This document shows, piece after piece, positions 28,501 to 38,000 of a DNA stretch of 64,000 nt (positions are counted from its first letter, which is position 1; each line of letters starts with the position of its first letter). The DNA is from Centropus unirufus (Eukaryota > Chordata > Aves > Cuculiformes > Centropidae). The notes under the pieces were generated by a model, which searched no databases, had not been told where the DNA came from, and saw nothing but the letters and a program-made list of their open reading frames with translations. The stretch is from NCBI GenBank assembly GCA_013397695.1, contig VYZI01000205.1:500559-564558 (forward strand). The letters are read 5' to 3'. A program made the position numbers and the translations under genes.

Positions 28501-31500
28501 CTCCCAGACAAAGACTTACCTTGTTTTGTTCTATGACTACAGTCAACCCAGAAACAGGCAGTTATGTTATGGCAAAAGCCTGTAAGATTACTGTTCTAAT
28601 AACACAACTCTTCAGGACTTTCAAAGGCCACAGCTTTTAACTTATGAGAAAAGTATAAGAGCCGCAGCATTCTTTGATTTCTAAAGCCCTTGACATTGTA
28701 ACACTGGATTGGAATTTAGAGCTTCTGTTACATACAACAGGAGAGACAAATATATAGGCTGCCTTCCTCTAACAGGTTTTGTTAGCACATACTGTTATTT
28801 AATTGCCCCTCCTTCACTGGCCTATCATTGATAACCTCTCTGAGGGAAGATTTCTATTTCAACTGCCTTAATAATGCCCTGTTCACCTGCCATCTTTACA
28901 ACTGGTCACTATAAATGACATCTCATTAGACTACATGGACTATATGCAGACTCTCAAAAAAGCATCTGTTCATATGCTGCACACAAAACCCTAAACCCCA
29001 TGAGTTTTTTTTAGCTAACAGCTAGAAAAGCTTCACCCATCTGTGGAAGAATCCTTTGTAACAATAAAACACAGGGATCCCAATATACATTTTCTGTAAA
29101 GCACAGGATAAACTTCTCATGTCTTTACAATGAAAATACAGGGTAACAGAAAACACCACAATTTATTACTGTGCCTACAAATTGCCCTGAAACCTTTCAG
29201 CCTTCATTTCAACTTTACATACTGCAGATCACATTAACTTTCTTTTTTGTTAATGGACATTGGACTCTGATGTTCCCAAGCAGCTACACCCAATTAACTA
29301 CTTGCTTAAGGGGACTTGAAAAATCAGTCACACCAGCTAGCTGGCCTGCAAGACAAGGGAGTCTCTTCAGATGTTCAACATCCATGAGCTCTACAGATCT
29401 TGAAAAAGGTTTTCGCTCAAGCCCACAGTGACAGCAACAATGTTTTAATTGCAAAGTAAGAACACCCTCACTGATCAGCTTGACAGCACTAAAGCTTGAC
29501 AGCACTAAAGCTACGATCCACGTGAAACATTCAGATTATCAGTCACCAGTTCTGAAAGAAGTTAGAATTCAAAGATGTTATAGAACTAACTAGCCCCAAC
29601 TGTCAGCCAATGCATGAGCTGGAAAATACAAGCTGCTTCCATGTTTTCAACTCTTTCCTTTCAACATGGCTGCCAACAGCAGAGGATTTAGTCTTGCCTC
29701 ACTCATATGAAGTCTTACAAGAGCACAAGGCAGCTGGCTGAATGACTGCTGGAACAAGTACAAGGCACCTGGAAAAGCTACAAGTCCTACCAGCCAACTG
29801 CAGGCCAGGAAAGCGGGAGCACAACAGGTGTATCCTGAGTTTCAGACTGAGGAAGATACCGAGCAGCTGATGCCAATTCACATTCTGTATTTTTTCTTGA
29901 AACAGCAAACCTACTCCTACATTAATTGAATGAAATGAGGGCACCATCTGGGCTTGGCACACAAGCTGCCATGGTAACTACAACATAATTAGCTAAATGC
30001 ATTTTGAAGCTACTGAGCCAACTCACTATTTCCTGTGTCACAAAGATGATCTTATCAGCTTATGCAGAAAGACTGGTATGCAGATCACTTTGCATCAGTG
30101 TTAATTCCTTTTTTTGTTCTATAAAACTCCTGCAAAAGCTTAAAGGAGAGCTCCTCTACTGAACAACAAAGGTAAAACTGAACATCAGAGGAGAGCTAGA
30201 AGGGAATAATCAAGAACTGTCACTTCTAACACACAAAAAAGCAGCAAAATCATTAGATATGCAAAGCCAAAATCATGGCTTAGAAGTTACCTCCTTGTAA
30301 ATTAGGTTTTACTATTCTGGGATTTCTACCCAGAAGAGAGCTCACTTCAACTTGGAAACCAAAGCTCTTATTTTACAGAAAGTCTGCAAGTCTCACATTT
30401 AAGGAATAAAACATATTGTAGGTTATTTTCATAATGGAGAAAGGAATTCTAAATAACGTCTCACTCTACAGGCAATTTAAAAAAATCTGAAGATTTAGCA
30501 CTGATCTTACATGTGTAACAAAAACACTTAAGCAAAGATTCACGCTGATAGAAACAGTTCCACCCTTTCATACAATTACATTAAAAAAGCCTGAAACCAT
30601 ACCTTTAAAACTTTTCCCAGAGAAAAGCCCTACTTGAACATGACCACTTTGAAACCAAAGTAACAAAGGAACCTATAAAATACAGGGAAAAGTATTGCCA
30701 TAGCAGACATTTACATAAAAGCAAGGCTACAGGCTGTTCCAAAATCATGATTAGAACGACCACTGTTTACAGCATTCCCATGCCAAAATTGTATGCATTA
30801 GAACTAACATTTTTCCTCCTCACCGTAGCTACGTTAAAGATCTTACACTGTCAGCACCATTTCTAGGCCACTCCAACAGAGGTGACTGTACCAGCCTTTG
30901 AAAGGCAGACAGACCTGGTGCCAAATCAGGCTAGAGTGCACCTGAGTGACTGGGGACCAGCTTACCTTCCTGCAAAGAAAGTTGCTTCCGAAGCATTTGT
31001 AGCCCCAAATGGCCAGGTCAAGACTCATACAGATGCTGAATCTGGGGGTTTCTGATGGCAGCATTCACATCCTGACAGGCCAGTTGAGAACCCCGCGACC
31101 TTGAAGATCACTTACCATCTTGTCCACTTGGTTTGGTGTTGGCCCATGATTTGGCAACAGGAGCTGCTTCTGGAGGAGCAGGAACAGCAGGTTTTGGCTG
31201 TGTCTGCGGCACGTCTGGCTGTCTGGAATTAAGAGGAAAAGCATTTGTGAGCACAAGAGGGGGAGCATGGCATGAGATAGGATTATTACTGCAAAATGGG
31301 AATGAAATGAGGTGGCTATGCTAGCCATATAAAAGGAGTTGTTATTATAACAGTTAAAAATTGAAATAAGTTACCTAATGCTTTCAAGAGCAGATTTCCA
31401 GTTCTGAAGTCCCCAGCATAAGAAAAGAAGGACATGGAGCTGTTGAACAGGTCCAGAGGAGGGCTACAAAAATGATCAGAGGGCTCGAGCACCTCCCATA

Positions 31501-34500
31501 TGAGGACAGGCTGAGAGAGTTGGGTTTGTTTAGCCTGGAGAAGAGAAGGCTCCAAGACCTTATAGCATCCTTCCACTACCTGAAGGGGACCTACAGGAAA
31601 GCTGTGGAGGGAATTTTACAAGGGCATGGAGTGATAGTATGAGGGGGAGTGGGTTTAAATTGAAGGGGGAAAAATCGAGATTAGACATTATGAAGAAATT
31701 CTTCACTATGAGGGCAAGGCCCTGGCCCAGGATGCCCAAGGAAGTTGTGGCTGCCCCATCTCTGGACGTGTTCAAGGCCAGGCTGGATGGGGCTTTGAGC
31801 AGCCTGGTCCAGTGGGAGGTGTTCCTGCCTGTGGTGGCAGGGGGTTTGGAACTGGATAGGCTTTGAGGTCTCTTCCACTCCAAACCATTCTGTGATTCCA
31901 CAAATGAAAATGGCTAGACAGAAACCTGTCAGGCACCAACAGAACTTTTGAAGTAGCACATTATGCATCAAAACCCAATCAATCCACAACCACAGAAGGG
32001 AATAATTTGGAATAACATTCTCTTGCCTCAGGAGTTAAGAGAGGAAAGCACTCAAACACCACCATGAACTGAGAGAAAGAAGGTAATAAAATGTCAAATT
32101 CCTAAGTAAAAGGAACTGATAAGGAAAGCCGAGAATTGGAGCCTAAAAGTTGAAGTCTACTAAGAACAAAGTTTCAATTGCACCATCTTAACAATGAAAA
32201 CAAAAACTTATTGGCACAACACAAAAACCAGGCATATTCCTCAAGATCTTTCTAGTCTACACATTCACTGTGTTGTTTAACTTCTTTCAAGAATAGCTAG
32301 TTCTGAAATCTGCATACTCAGGTAACCAAGTCTCCAAAGCATTAGCGTCTACCAATCAAAACCTCCAGCCCAGTAGTACTTGCTTTTTTATAAAACAGGA
32401 TTTATGGGGCAAATCCCGTGTTCTGAAATCACTTTATTATATTAGTAAAGAGACAGTGCAGTATCATGTCCATTAACTTACAATAAACAACTATAAATGC
32501 CTTAAAGAAATGATGAAGTAAACTGAAATTTCTGAAGACTGAGAAGTCAGCTGCATCTGGGTCCTGCAGCCATCAACCCAAAAAAAAAAAAAGAAGTCTT
32601 AGAAAAGATATAGAAGCATTAAAAAAAAAAAAGATTCATTGGTGGGAAGAAGCACACTGGCTTCTCAGAAGGATAACTGAGTGTTATTTTGATAACTTGG
32701 ATTTGTTCCCACACATTACTGGATTTTAAAGAATTCTCATCTCTAAGAAAATATAATTAAGCGGGAACTAAAGTTGCACATCTTTAAACAGACTTTTGGA
32801 GAGCTGGAATGTATGAGGTTGTACTTTGTCACACAAAAATGAAACAAAGAACAAGACCGTTGAGTTTGCTTCTTGCAGTTCTAACCTGTTTCAAAGCCGA
32901 GCCTATTCAGAACTTGAGCCATCCAAACAGTGCCCTATAACTGTACCATTTTATAAGGGAAAGAGTTGAGCTTGCTGATAGCTGAATTAATCAAACCAGT
33001 ACACAACGAACAGCATTATCCAGGAAAAGGGAGTGAGCCACTACTCACATGAAGAGAAACAACTTGAGAAAGCAGAAAAAATATTGTAAATATTGTAATC
33101 AGAGGGAACAACTGACTCACATGAGCTTCAATGCATTGACAACAAGAGAAAAAGAACTAAAGCAAGCTGATAGCAAGGAGTTACCTGACCAACAACACTG
33201 GCAAGAAGAATACCATAACACTTTACATGTAAACTGCAGCCTTTACAAGTATGTTGAAACATCAAAGAAATAGAGCAGTGCTTACAAAAACTGTCAAAGG
33301 AGTAGAGCAAATGGTGTGAATTGAAGAGAATTTACTCATGGCCTGGATATATTTCATTCCTGGGAATGAGTTTCTTCCCCCAACCCGTTTTGCTTTATGT
33401 GGTCGTTGAGGCCTTTATCAGCATTACATGTATTTTCCCAGCCCTGCCCATCCCTAGCTCTGGGCAAACTTGAGAGAAATGGCAAACTAGAACAAGCCAG
33501 GTCTCACTGGTCACTTACTTTTCTTCTTCGTGCTGTTCTTGTTTTGAAGCCCATCCTGTGCCATCTTTAGGCACAATGTTCACGTTAGGGTCATTGCCTT
33601 TGTTCTCTGCTTTGAGACTGGGGAGGTTTGCTGGGGGGGGCATCCTCCTGGAAATGGCAACTTTTCCAAGACTCTGTAATCCATGGCGTGCAGCAACTGC
33701 ATGCCAAAACAGAACGTGCAAGTTAGCAATGCTATTTAGCAGGTAGCATTCACCCAAAGCTGCACGAATCAGTAATACTATTTTGCAAGAAACTCAAGTT
33801 GAAGAGTGTAAGAATCAGCAAATCAAAATTCTTTGTAAATTAATAATGAAAAAAGGGACATTTGTAAGTATAAACAAGTATGAATACTTGGTTTGGGGAA
33901 ACTACAGTACTTTCTGAACAGCCACTATGGTTAAGACTATTCTAGTGCTTAGAAAGGAGATTTGGCCCCACCTTTATACACAATGCTCATAGAAAGCCAA
34001 GAAGAGCTATTTAAATGTGATTTTGATGTCTTAATATCCTTTCATGTGTTGTCAAGTACCACTCTCTTATGCCTCTTGGGGTTTAGTGTACCTTGATGGG
34101 TCAAGGAATACCCGTGTGAGTCCAGTCTATCTTTTGCTGCCAGTTTCAGCTGGCAGATGCTGCTCATGCAAAAAACTTCCCTACAAATTGCATTTACTCC
34201 AGACTACAGTGAAATAGCAACATGAAGCTAATGCACTACCGGGGACATCAACTCAGCTAAACAAGTAGAAGCTGCTACCCTAGGCCTTTGTATTGCTACA
34301 AATGTGTTTCAACTTTTAAAAATAGTGGCAAACTTCAAGAAAGCCAGAACACTTCCCCACTTTCATCCCCAGTTTAGGCAAGCGTGTCAAAGAAAACTCA
34401 GTCTTCCCCACCCCTTCTCAGTCCAAGCAATCATGAAAGCCTATAGTGGCTTAATTTGAAACTTCAAGTTTCACCCAGTGTTTGTCTGCAAAACAGACAA

Positions 34501-34974
34501 AGCACCTTGTCTGAAAGTGAGCAGTGCCTTCTTGTTAATCAAACACTACCAGAACTGCAAGTATTTTATGTAACACAGCAAGAAGCACAGCTGGGCAATC
34601 ATACACTGGTAACAAATGGAGACTGCAGCTATAAAACAGTGCTTATTTCCCTATATTCTACTTCCTACTAGACTGCAAACGCTGCCTCCCTGAGCAGCTA
34701 AGGAGAAACTAATCAAGATTGCTGTAATTCTTTCATTTAAACTGTTGTTTCAAGCAGATAAAAAAAAATCTTGCTGTGGTTAAGTGCCCAGATACTTTGT
34801 GCTCCTAATTAGTACTACAGTAACGATGAAACAACGTAAGCTGAAGCCAGTTTTCTCACCTGTGGTTTTCTGAGTTTCCAGTGACTTTCCCTTGTAAGTG
34901 TTAAACAGACTGAGTGTTGCATACTTTGTCTTCCCATCCTTTGCTTTTGTACTCTGGCCTGACTTTTCCGACAT
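1440..34974 (-). CDS. PRRC2C: PRRC2C coding region, 5' two-thirds (codons 1-2107), 23 exons
   Basis: Proline-rich coiled-coil 2C (BAT2 family) is a very large, mostly disordered cytoplasmic protein linked to stress granules and translation. Joined exons, 5' to 3': 34974-34860, 33696-33519, 31222-31116, 28206-28069, 26241-26006, 25644-25565, 24867-24734, 24651-24564, 24415-24274, 23290-23216, 22489-21880, 21107-20938, 20398-20152, 19133-18920, 18145-15785, 14697-14489, 13874-13720, 13266-12924, 12434-12349, 11406-11218, 8523-8272, 3260-3171, 1541-1440. Every junction keeps the frame and the sum is 6,321 nt, an exact 2,107 codons. The product follows human PRRC2C as I remember it throughout: N-terminal BAT2_N domain, ERK-rich helix, Q-rich and RGG regions. 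The human protein is about 2,800-2,900 residues, so roughly the last quarter lies left of base 1. Borders were read by eye; alternative exons cannot be excluded. Confidence 0.95.
3171..3260 (-). CDS. PRRC2C: PRRC2C exon 23
   Basis: 90 nt in phase 0, residues 2044-2073, encoding ESVTDYTTPSSHPNTVATSS and then KMEETLVTN; human has ESVTDYTTPSSSLPNTVATN. Borders are cacag|GAGT and GAAC|GTAAGT. Divisible by three, so skippable in frame. Confidence 0.9.
3261..8271 (-). other. PRRC2C intron between exons 22 and 23 (5.0 kb)
   Basis: Unique AT-rich intronic sequence. Short open frames occur on both strands but none resembles a known protein or continues across a splice phase. No CR1, tRNA or microsatellite was recognised. 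Confidence 0.6.
8272..8523 (-). CDS. PRRC2C: PRRC2C exon 22
   Basis: 252 nt in phase 0, residues 1960-2043. It encodes LPDLSPVENKEYKPGPIGKE, then KKR-like basic sequence and TEIGTMISVSAPEFGTN, very close to human. The 223-codon open frame on the opposite strand (7786-8457) is a shadow of this exon plus intron. Confidence 0.94.
8524..11217 (-). other. PRRC2C intron between exons 21 and 22 (2.7 kb)
   Basis: Unique intronic sequence with several short homopolymer runs (for example T-run near 9721 and A-run near 10156). No gene or mobile element was recognised. Confidence 0.6.
11218..11406 (-). CDS. PRRC2C: PRRC2C exon 21
   Basis: 189 nt in phase 0, residues 1897-1959. It encodes IETIQFGAPAS and then KLPEPKEQRQKQPRAGPIKA, close to human. 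Borders are actag|GGAA and AAAG|GTAAAA. Confidence 0.93.
12349..12434 (-). CDS. PRRC2C: PRRC2C exon 20
   Basis: 86 nt, residues 1868-1896. It encodes GPISPPQPPSVSAWNKPLTS, identical to human as recalled. Borders are gtcag|TGGG and AGAG|GTAAGA. Confidence 0.93.
12924..13266 (-). CDS. PRRC2C: PRRC2C exon 19 with Gln-Ala repeat
   Basis: 343 nt, residues 1754-1868. It begins VWPKKGSSEKGRGQNSKLPP, has a Q/A tract (residues 1779-1800), and ends ELWENKVPPTAVLNDISKK as in human. Human PRRC2C, as I recall it, has a much longer Ala/Ser/Pro repeat between the same anchors, so this is the most length-variable part of the protein. Confidence 0.92.
13720..13874 (-). CDS. PRRC2C: PRRC2C exon 18
   Basis: 155 nt, residues 1702-1753. 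It encodes VVIIDDHPEVTVVEDAQSN and then DDGFTEVVSKKQQKRLQDEE, one of the most conserved blocks of the PRRC2 family. Borders are tgtag|GTGT and GCAG|GTATAG. Confidence 0.95.
14489..14697 (-). CDS. PRRC2C: PRRC2C exon 17
   Basis: 209 nt, residues 1632-1702. The variable Ala/Ser start leads into KKPKEKVDALSQFDLNNYA, identical to human as recalled. Borders are tttag|GCCA and GCAA|GTATGT. Confidence 0.93.
15785..18145 (-). CDS. PRRC2C: PRRC2C giant exon 16: Arg/Gly-rich RNA-binding region
   Basis: 2,361 nt in one exon, residues 845-1632. In order: a variable acidic region; conserved ETRWGPRP and RRSGPIKKPVLRDMKEER; a Pro/Gln-rich spacer (about residues 1120-1177); PPRTYWKEARDRDWFPEQGY; an RGG/YRG box (about 1220-1262) typical of RNA-binding disordered regions; SESSDFEVIPKRRRQ; a second RG-rich block (RRGRGGMYRRGGRDPGG); RPPKFERKFDPNRERPRRQR; and NEEWETASESSDFNERRERD. 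The acceptor is cttag|ATCT and the donor GAGG|GTGAGT. The large-exon architecture is shared with mammalian PRRC2 genes. Confidence 0.97.
18920..19133 (-). CDS. PRRC2C: PRRC2C exon 15
   Basis: 214 nt, residues 774-845. It contains PKPLMRRDQMEGS and SEPRMMWGSDPYPHAEPQQ, nearly identical to human. Borders are cacag|GCAT and TCAG|GTAAGC. Confidence 0.93.
20152..20398 (-). CDS. PRRC2C: PRRC2C exon 14: Q-rich and conserved MGFDPRWLMMQ block
   Basis: 247 nt, residues 692-774. A glutamine-rich start (MKQQQWQQQQQ) is followed by proline-rich sequence and the near-invariant PRRC2 family segment MGFDPRWLMMQSYMDPRMM. Borders are tgcag|GAGC and CCAG|GTGAAA. Confidence 0.95.
20938..21107 (-). CDS. PRRC2C: PRRC2C exon 13
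   Basis: 170 nt, residues 635-691. It encodes FIRQDSGRNEKE and then the very conserved SLPPRFQRQQ block. Borders are tctag|AAGA and ACAG|GTAACT. Confidence 0.93.
21880..22489 (-). CDS. PRRC2C: PRRC2C exon 12: coiled-coil / charged single-helix exon
   Basis: 610 nt, residues 432-635. After a Pro-rich start it encodes the conserved DEDEIWKQRRRQQSEISAAV helix and an R/E-rich coiled coil, then about 80 residues composed almost only of Glu, Arg and Lys (residues 521-603). The end, PVVEKQESETRNNKEEK, aligns with human VEKQESENSCNKEEE. Long open frames on the plus strand here (Ser/Phe/Leu-rich) are artefacts of the repetitive codons. Confidence 0.95.
23216..23290 (-). CDS. PRRC2C: PRRC2C exon 11
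   Basis: 75 nt in phase 0, residues 407-431, proline-rich (RSPAQPSMPERGG...ILPP). Borders are aatag|GATC and GCCG|GTAAGA. Length divisible by three means it could be skipped without a frameshift. Sequence identity to human is low here, so the call rests on phase and splice sites. Confidence 0.75.
24274..24415 (-). CDS. PRRC2C: PRRC2C exon 10
   Basis: 142 nt, residues 359-406. Low-complexity Ser/Thr/Gln/Lys sequence, poorly conserved with human in this stretch. The donor is CAG|GTTTGT, weaker than its neighbours, but it is required to keep the frame into the next exon. Confidence 0.8.
24564..24651 (-). CDS. PRRC2C: PRRC2C exon 9
   Basis: 88 nt, residues 330-359. It encodes VDYTEQLNFSDDDEQGS, a conserved acidic patch with CK2-like serine context. 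Borders are atcag|GTGC and GTGG|GTGAGT. Confidence 0.92.
24734..24867 (-). CDS. PRRC2C: PRRC2C exon 8
   Basis: 134 nt, residues 285-330. An RGPRGRGPPSW segment is followed by the strongly conserved SASELKELDKFDNLDAEAD block. The acceptor has a ten-A (plus strand) pyrimidine tract directly before the AG. Confidence 0.93.
25565..25644 (-). CDS. PRRC2C: PRRC2C exon 7
   Basis: 80 nt, residues 259-285. It encodes MFNQYPRMAYPPSLQGPTRF, matching the aromatic/proline segment MFQQYPRM of human PRRC2C. Borders are cttag|ATGT and GCAG|GTAAGC. Confidence 0.9.
26006..26241 (-). CDS. PRRC2C: PRRC2C exon 6
   Basis: 236 nt, residues 180-258. It starts with a conserved SWREGG motif (human CWRDGG), passes through an acidic, variable linker, and ends in PKLNGQQQ...QYRAMMPPY, which is nearly identical to human. 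Borders are atgcag|ATGC and TTAT|GTAAGT. Confidence 0.92.
26242..28068 (-). other. PRRC2C intron between exons 5 and 6 (1.8 kb)
   Basis: Unique sequence; nothing recognised beyond splice sites. Confidence 0.6.
28069..28206 (-). CDS. PRRC2C: PRRC2C exon 5: end of BAT2_N domain
   Basis: 138 nt, residues 134-180. It encodes the conserved YFQQEFPSLPAAGDQEK segment typical of all PRRC2 proteins, then an acidic linker and GPSLRPQ. Borders are tgtag|GTCC and CAAA|GTAAGT. Confidence 0.92.
28207..31115 (-). other. PRRC2C intron between exons 4 and 5 (2.9 kb)
   Basis: Unique sequence except for a small two-copy 16-bp tandem duplication at 29478-29509. No mobile element was recognised. Confidence 0.6.
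29478..29509. repeat. Two-copy 16-bp tandem duplication
   Basis: The unit GCTTGACAGCACTAAA occurs twice head to tail, followed by GCT, consistent with a single slippage or staggered-break duplication in the intron. Confidence 0.85.
31116..31222 (-). CDS. PRRC2C: PRRC2C exon 4: Pro/Ala-rich linker of the N-terminal domain
   Basis: 107 nt, residues 98-134. A Pro/Ala/Gln-rich linker leads into KSWANTKPSGQDG, corresponding to human KSWASNKQGGQ. Borders are ttccag|ACAG and GATG|GTAAGT. A CR1 fragment lies about 190 bp upstream in the adjoining intron. Confidence 0.9.
31223..33518 (-). other. PRRC2C intron between exons 3 and 4 (2.3 kb)
   Basis: It holds the antisense CR1 fragment at 31411-31900. 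The rest is unique, with two A-runs (about 32580-32592 and 32620-32631). Confidence 0.7.
31411..31900 (+). mobile_element. CR1 LINE 3'-end fragment in PRRC2C intron
   Basis: About 490 bp matching the 3' end of avian CR1 retroposons: the block around GGTCCAGAGGAGGGCTACAA, then GAGCACCTCCCATATGAGGA, GAAGAAATTCTTCACTATGA, and the terminal CCATTCTGTGATTCC. It is 5'-truncated, as usual for CR1, and in the sense opposite to PRRC2C. Only the noncoding tail and possibly a remnant of the reverse-transcriptase end is present; no intact open frame. Confidence 0.92.
33519..33696 (-). CDS. PRRC2C: PRRC2C exon 3: core of BAT2_N domain
   Basis: 178 nt, residues 39-98. It contains the highly conserved ARHGLQSLGKVAISRRMPPP block, followed by a stretch virtually identical to human as recalled and ending in an acidic EQHEEE. 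Borders are tgcag|TTGC and AAAA|GTAAGT. Confidence 0.93.
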
Positions 34975-35027
34975 TTCGATGGAAACTCATCGAGTCTGGT
35001 ACCTCCCGTTCACCCCTCAAAATTTGC
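34860..35027 (-). CDS. PRRC2C: PRRC2C exon 2: start-codon exon
   Basis: The acceptor (minus ttttcag|GC) precedes 53 nt of 5' UTR and the ATG at 34974-34972. It encodes residues 1-38, beginning MSEKSGQSTKAKDGKT, the diagnostic N-terminus of the BAT2_N domain shared by PRRC2A, PRRC2B and PRRC2C. The donor ACAG|GTGAGA ends it in phase 1. Coding sequence is 34860-34974. Confidence 0.93.
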
Positions 35028-38000
35028 CTGAAAAGAGAAATACCAGAAAAGTAAAATAATTTGAACATAAGTCAATACTTACAACCGTTCTTAAAACAAA
35101 ACTGGACAGCACATTTATCAATCTTGGCACTGTTTCATTTCAGCATACTGGAAATGCCACAGACTGCATCAGGCCAAGGAACACTATGTAATTTGAAAGT
35201 ATCTCCATCTCCACAATGTTAACATGTTGAAATAATGAGAATCAGCATTTAATTAATATCAAACCCTGTAAAAGTGGTAGTGTCGCACAAAAAAATGATG
35301 TCACAGAAGAAAAGCAGCATGCAAAGTTTCCACCAGCAGCTATCCCTGACCAGGGAAGCTCAACGACCTCACCCACTCCTGCAGCCAAGCACAGAGACAC
35401 CATTAAGGGTGGTACAGGTTTGCTGGAATTTGGGAGGTTTATTCTGATTAAAATCATCTTGGCAGCAAGAGAAACTGCCCATACCGGCTCAGAAATTTTC
35501 TTTATCAAAACAAGGAACACAGTATATTCAGTGAGGGAAGGTAAAGAATTCCTTACAGTAAGTGTTACACTGCTCTTGCAGTAATAAAGGGCCATTAGAG
35601 CAGATGATCACTCTCTTCCCTCCTTCCCCCAGATGAGCAGGCCTTAAGAAAAACAACCCAATAATAACCAACTGATTGTAGAAGGATCTTGCTAGAGTTG
35701 CTTCTCCCCATCAAGCAGGAACACAAGTGAGCATGCGCTTAAATAGAACATCATTATATAGCTGATCTATCTTAACACTCAGAACCCCTGCTATCCTTAC
35801 AACAACATATTTCTATATATTTCCACGTGAATTCCAGCATAGTTATGTACGCTTAAATTATCTCGTGTTTCATTCTGAAAGCAGACAGCAAGGAGCAAAA
35901 CCTCCTGCTCAAACCCTTGGGTGGCCAAACTCCCTGGTCACACTCAGAGCCACAGAAGAGCTTCAAGGGGAAGCTGGTCCATGTACAAGGCCCTCGTGTA
36001 TTAAGACGATTGCATGTCGAAAGAATAAAGCACTGATTTGGCCATGACAGACATTAACCAGCGCCAAAAGATCAGGGAAGTTTTACTGGTAGAGTAATTA
36101 AAACATTGCCACTCTTCCCTGCCTTCTACCTCAATTTACAAGCTGGTATCAAAAAGATGAAGGAAAAAAAAGATGGCAAAAAACTTTGGGGTGGTCCAGC
36201 TTCAGCAAGACTTGGGCCAGAAGCTATTCTATCACAAGCCATGCAGACTGTTGTAAAGGGGACAGTCTTCAGCTTCATATGGAGCCACATAAAGGGCTAA
36301 GAAACATATCCTCCTCTCACAAGGTGGAAGCAATTCCCAGATTTGTTTTGGCAGACTGGTGAGCACTTAACTATTTCAACAGACTGTGCTACACCAACAG
36401 CCATTCCTCATATCATCATGAAAATCAGGATGGAAGCAGGGTGAACCCAGCCCTCCCAAGTGGAAGCATACAGCCTTTTCATTTGGCTGTTTGGCCATCC
36501 CTTATCTATCTAGAATACTACAGATTGAAGCTGCAAGCTTTCCTGGGAAGCCATAGTTCGTTACTCAAACACCATTAACAGGCACAGGGAATTAAAAAAT
36601 CCAAACCACATCACCTACCACAGGAATTTAGACAGGCCTATCTTCAGAGCTATCAGAGAAGTACATTTCAAGCAGGCATTCACTGTTACCTTATTATTTA
36701 TTATTCATGGTCATGCAACTGCTTTCAGCTAGTCTGGAGAGCTGAATCCAGGCAGACTAGTTTATCAAGCTGCAGTCTTTATCAGTCATTAGGTCCTGGA
36801 TCAGCCTCTTCTACAAATAAGGCAGTTTGTCATAAGGTCTTCAGTATAATGTCTGTGAAAGAACCTGGCAGATTCTTTCCCTTCAATTCTCCTGTTACTC
36901 ACTGCTCCAAGGCTTGTAATTATGATAGAGTCCACCACAATCATCCTGGAGCATCAAATGGAAGAGAAGGTATTGGGCACGAGTGGCAAACAAGCTTTCA
37001 GACGTGCATATAACTGTATCGAGTAATAAACGGTAATTACTTGATATCTAGATATGCTAACATATTCTTTCAAGTGAGAACAATTCATACAGAGTTTTAA
37101 TTTTCAGGTCAAAAGCCATCCCAGACCCAGAATTTCTAAACAAGAATCAGCTTCACCATGTTGAGGAACCTAGAAGTAGGGACAAATGAAGGGAAGGGAA
37201 AGAAAAAAAAAGAGTGAAGTAACTTCTTGCCCCAGTTCACAAAAGCAACAAAGCTCTAAGAGATCCAGGGTGAGCAGAACACAGTTTGAGGATGGTTTAA
37301 GCCAATGCCGTATTTTTGCCATACCTCTCAAAGCCTGTACTGCTGGTAGCAACTGAACATCAAAAACCTCTCAACTTTCTTCTTTACAAAGGCAAAATCC
37401 ATATGTGAACAAATCTTAATTTAAGAATTACTCTTGCTAGAACATTTTATAGCTTAAAGAGGCAATGATCATGTTTCCCAATAATGCTTTAAGTCAGAGT
37501 TACACAAATTGGTCCGCTCGTTACAGTTGAGCTCTATGTCTTTTATAGTGTTAAATTCATAGTTTGACAAGTTTTTCCAAAGTAATGCTACAATGAAAAA
37601 GAAACAGAACATTTTAAATGGATTAAAATCACACATTTCTCAGTAATAGGACTTGCAGAAAATGTATCAAGCACTGCAAACAGTACTTTTAAATTAGGCC
37701 AGTCAATACATTCATGTTTAACTAAGTTTAGATCTGATATTGGTTGCCAAAGAAGATATACATGCAAAATTAGACTTTAGACCAAGTACTCAAGCCAATG
37801 ATGACAAATCCTTCCCTCTGAAGGGCCCACCTGGCCCTCTACAAACATACTTGCCAAGTCACATTAAACAAGCACCCAGTGCCATCTAACAACAGTTATG
37901 AAGAGGTAACTGCGTGGCTCTCTGTCATATGAAATGCATCCTGCTCCAACATCTTTGTCTTTTCACTTAAACTTTAGTTGCATGTGCTGCATTCCTATAG

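Noticed and set aside
31560..31989. Open frames across the 31-kb CR1
   Set aside because: They do not encode reverse transcriptase and correspond to the noncoding CR1 3' end read on either strand.
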